Source: CAWAPS01 sp963783945
Lineage (GTDB): Bacteria; Actinomycetota; Acidimicrobiia; Acidimicrobiales; Palsa-688
Direction of reading: 5' to 3'
Assembly: GCA_963783945.1 (NCBI GenBank)
Contig: CAWAPS010000006.1
Location: 248,001 to 312,000 of the forward strand
DNA: 64,000 nt
The notes under the pieces were generated by a model. It was given only the letters and a program-made list of their open reading frames with translations. It was not told the DNA's origin and did not search any database. Below, in pieces: positions 61,747 to 64,000 of this stretch. The first letter of the stretch is position 1, and the number at the start of each line of letters is the position of its first letter. Both the position numbers and the translations under genes were made by a program.

Positions 61747-63051
61747 ATGGACGCGCCGAACGAGTCTCGTTACCTTGTTATCTCGGCGGACACCCACGGT
61801 GGCGTGAAGCCTGCGGGGTATCGCGAGTACCTGGATGCGGGCTACCGGGACGACTTCGACGACTGGCTCGCCAACGTGTATCCGGCCATGGAGAAGGGGT
61901 TCTACGAGACGGTCGAGCAGAACACCAAGAGTTGGGGCGCGGACGAAGACGGTGCGCACACCGACGAGTTCCTGCAGTCGATCGAGGATGGCATGGGCGA
62001 CGCCACCCACCGGGTGCGAGCGCTCGAGGCCGATGGTGTCGTGGCCAGTGTGATCTATCCGGGCGCGAGCATGCTGTGCTCCGCGCCTTTCACCGCGAAC
62101 CTGGCCATCTTCGGCATGATCGGGCGTGAGTACTCGCGGGCGCACCGAGTCGCGGGAATCCGCGCCTACAACCGCTGGATGGCGGAGTACTGCGCTGAAT
62201 ACCCCGGGCAGCTCAAAGGCGTGATCCGGATCGTGGACTACGACGACCTGGACGAGGCGCTCGGGCTGATCGCGGAGGCGGCGGAGGCCGGTGTACGCGG
62301 CGGGATCGAGATCCCGCCGCTGAAGATCGACAAGCCCGGTCTGCACGAGAGCCATTGGGACCGCCTGTGGAGCATGTGCGAGCACTACGACTTTCCGGTG
62401 AACTCGCATGCGGCGTTCCGTGTTGACCAGGGCGTGTTCGGCTCGGGCGACCCGGCGATGAACATGATGCTGATGTTCGCCTCGGCCCAGAACTTCCAGC
62501 CGCTCCCGTTGCCGATCTTCATGCTCGGCGGGGTGCTGGACCGTCACCCGTCGTTGAAGATCGTGTTCTCCGAGCAGTACGCCGACTGGATCCCACGCGA
62601 GGTCGACCGGCTCCAGCAGCGCATGAAGGAAGGGTTCGGCATGGAGGTGTTCCGGAACTCGCTGAGCCTGGATCCGCGCCGCTACTGGGAACGCAACTTC
62701 GGTGTGGGTGCGACCTTCATGACCCCGAAGGAAGCGCGGATGCGCCACGAGATCGGGATCAACACGATCATGTGGGGATCGGACTTCCCGCATCCCGAGG
62801 GGACCTATCCGCACACCAGAGAGAGCCTGAGGCTTTCGTTCTCCGAAGTCCCCCCGGACGAGCTCCGCCTTATCCTTGGCGGCAACGCGGCGCGCATCTA
62901 CGGCTTCGATTTGAAGGCGCTCCAGCCGATCGCCGAGCGCGTCGGCCCCACGGTCGAGGAGCTCTCCAGGCCGCTCGAGAACGGGCCGAAGGGTTTCCGT
63001 CGGTTTTCCGTACGGCCCAACGAGGATCGCGATCTGGTCGCTTCGGCCTGA
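61747..63051 (+). CDS. Amidohydrolase 2-family TIM-barrel hydrolase
   Basis: 434 aa, ATG with GGGGAGGGTAAG upstream. YLVISADTHGGVKPAGYREY at the N-terminus, FPVNSHAAFRVDQG in mid-barrel and NTIMWGSDFPHPEGTYPHTR near the C-terminus carry the metal-site residues of the family; the first motif has one His where HxH is usual, as in other ACMSD-like members. Related to the enzyme at 15.8 kb. Monocistronic. Confidence 0.88.
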   Translation: MDAPNESRYLVISADTHGGVKPAGYREYLDAGYRDDFDDWLANVYPAMEKGFYETVEQNTKSWGADEDGAHTDEFLQSIEDGMGDATHRVRALEADGVVASVIYPGASMLCSAPFTANLAIFGMIGREYSRAHRVAGIRAYNRWMAEYCAEYPGQLKGVIRIVDYDDLDEALGLIAEAAEAGVRGGIEIPPLKIDKPGLHESHWDRLWSMCEHYDFPVNSHAAFRVDQGVFGSGDPAMNMMLMFASAQNFQPLPLPIFMLGGVLDRHPSLKIVFSEQYADWIPREVDRLQQRMKEGFGMEVFRNSLSLDPRRYWERNFGVGATFMTPKEARMRHEIGINTIMWGSDFPHPEGTYPHTRESLRLSFSEVPPDELRLILGGNAARIYGFDLKALQPIAERVGPTVEELSRPLENGPKGFRRFSVRPNEDRDLVASA

Positions 63052-63552
63052 GAGCACCGTCTACCAGCGCGCGCTGTTGGGACCGAGGCGCCTGACCGGA
63101 GTCGAGGACAGGTGACGTGCCCTAACAGGCGGTCGGGCTCGTTCCCTCCACGGAGGCGGGCTACGCGACGCCCCAGCAACCCGATGAGCACGACGCTCCT
63201 GTTGGCCGGCAACCACCGCTGGGATGGGTTTGGACCGACGGTGTACGGAGCGCGTAACGGCCGAAGGGGTAATTGGAACACTGGTCACTCGATTTGGACA
63301 CAGTCGGGCTCCGTAGCTTAGAGATGGCTTGCTGATACACCAGCTGAACTTCAAGTCCTGTCGTTAGCGGCGGCGTGAGTAGCCTTTGCATATTGGCCTG
63401 GCGAACATTGACAGTTGAGGCAGGCGAGTTGACTGGTTAGTTGGGGCCGCTAGGAAAGGGTGGGGTTTCGAACTCGCGGCCACCGGTGCCATCCAGAGAC
63501 GGGTGGCGATGTGGAACCCCGGGGTTTACTGCGGATGGCCGGGTGGGTGCTT
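63052..63552. other. 500-nt intergenic region
   Basis: Between two convergent genes. Translations in all frames look non-coding. A stretch at 63305-63355 has weak tRNA-like A- and B-box words but no acceptor stem. I see no repeat or strong hairpin. Confidence 0.5.
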
Positions 63553-64000
63553 CTAGTGATGCCCAGGACCGTGCGGGTTGTGTGGAAAGGTGAACGCCTG
63601 GAGCTTGACGGCGCTGAAGAATCCAGCCACGTTGCCGGGCCTCCAGTCTCCCCAGCCGACGTAGGCGTCGTGGTTGCTCAGCGTGATATCGGTGGTGTCG
63701 TCGGTGCCGGCCGACATGTTGGGATCGTACGTCGGTGAGGGTGCCGTGCTGATCTGCAGTGGTTGGCTGAACCTGGCGCCGCCGTCGTAGGAGATGGCCG
63801 CCCAGATGGTGTAGGGGCCGACCGGGGGGTCCTCATCGTTGACGTCGGGAGGAAGACCTGAGATGCAGCCGAGTTCGTCGCACGCCTGGTCGTCCTGGGC
63901 GGCAACGGGCGGGTCGGCTCCGGGTACCACGCTGCGCCAGGCCAAACCGACAACTCCATCGGGCGAGTAGTTGATCCAGGGCTTGTACTTGGTGCTGGTG
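63553..64000 (-). CDS. C-terminal part of a BNR/sialidase-like secreted protein (runs off window)
   Basis: The frame is open to the window end and ends at 63553. SYDGGARFSQP is an Asp-box (S-x-D-x-G-x-x-F), and YKPWINYSPDGVVGLAWRSV is the strand pattern of another propeller blade; NHDAYVGWGDWRPG follows. Cys in QACDELGCISG may pair. Such proteins are secreted glycosidases or cell-surface binding proteins. The N-terminus, signal peptide and catalytic residues lie outside the window. Confidence 0.7.
   Translation of the reverse strand, partial: TSTKYKPWINYSPDGVVGLAWRSVVPGADPPVAAQDDQACDELGCISGLPPDVNDEDPPVGPYTIWAAISYDGGARFSQPLQISTAPSPTYDPNMSAGTDDTTDITLSNHDAYVGWGDWRPGNVAGFFSAVKLQAFTFPHNPHGPGHH

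Noticed and set aside
63305..63360. tRNA-like words (TAGCTTAG, TTCAAGTCC and a small central hairpin)
   Set aside because: No acceptor stem or D-stem can be paired, so it is not a tRNA gene.

Overview
The window is high-GC DNA from an actinobacterium. Translations rich in Ala/Gly/Arg/Val, many GTG and a few TTG starts, five intact luciferase-like (LLM) oxidoreductases plus a remnant, an F420-type PPOX protein, four P450s and several regulators (GntR/FadR, IclR and two TetR) all fit that group. A secreted protein built on GYWLVAADGGVFSFGD repeats suggests the class Acidimicrobiia. That placement is an inference from memory of where the repeat is common, not a measurement. No rRNA, tRNA, CRISPR array, transposase, phage gene or replication origin was found.

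Layout. 0-4.4 kb: a FadR-type regulator followed by a 10-bp-periodic repeat and a 49-nt palindrome, a frameshifted gene, a cupin, an SDR and an LLM gene. The spacers of this part carry three copies of one 84-bp element with terminal inverted repeats. 4.4-7.5 kb: biotin operon bioA-bioF-bioD with overlapping genes and no bioB. 7.5-9.7 kb: a secreted M15B-like peptidase with a 126-bp tandem repeat, then phoU. 9.9-14.2 kb: a probably 5'-truncated glycosidase, a VOC protein, an uncharacterised protein, a sulfotransferase and a divergent TetR. 14.2-28.7 kb: a LivK-like binding protein, an amidohydrolase, LLM plus cyclase, an SDR, an LLM remnant, IclR, GNAT/TetR with a paired operator, secreted proteins, and a 6-oxocamphor-hydrolase-like crotonase coupled to an orphan E2 acyltransferase. 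28.3-36.9 kb: SnoaL-like proteins, a GMC oxidoreductase, LLM genes, an N-acyl-D-amino-acid deacylase-like enzyme and a CMD-family protein, with remnants of a binding protein and an SDR between them. 37.1-40.6 kb: ferredoxin plus P450, then a three-gene operon with two little-known proteins and a RidA-like protein. 40.9-50.0 kb: the Kdp potassium ATPase (two micro-ORFs, kdpA, kdpB, kdpC), an OB-fold protein and two KdpD-like proteins that lack the histidine kinase half, on either side of a DUF2254 membrane protein. 50.1-61 kb: three P450s, DsbA/FrnE, PPOX, a TauD-type dioxygenase, VOC, LLM, a GAP-family membrane protein and degraded livF/livG. 61-64 kb: an alpha/beta-hydrolase pseudogene, an amidohydrolase and the C-terminal part of a BNR-type secreted protein running off the end.

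Taken together, most of the window looks like accessory catabolism of hydrophobic or cyclic compounds: monooxygenases, a ring-cleaving crotonase, hydrolases, SDRs and remains of branched-chain-type ABC uptake. Biotin, phosphate (phoU) and potassium (kdp) functions are interspersed. Seven genes look truncated, internally deleted or frameshifted although no IS element is visible. That suggests either active gene loss or assembly errors; the reading-frame breaks should be confirmed on reads. The clearest candidate for something undescribed is the three-copy 84-bp inverted-repeat element at 2.2-4.4 kb, which shows a compensatory base change in its inner stem.
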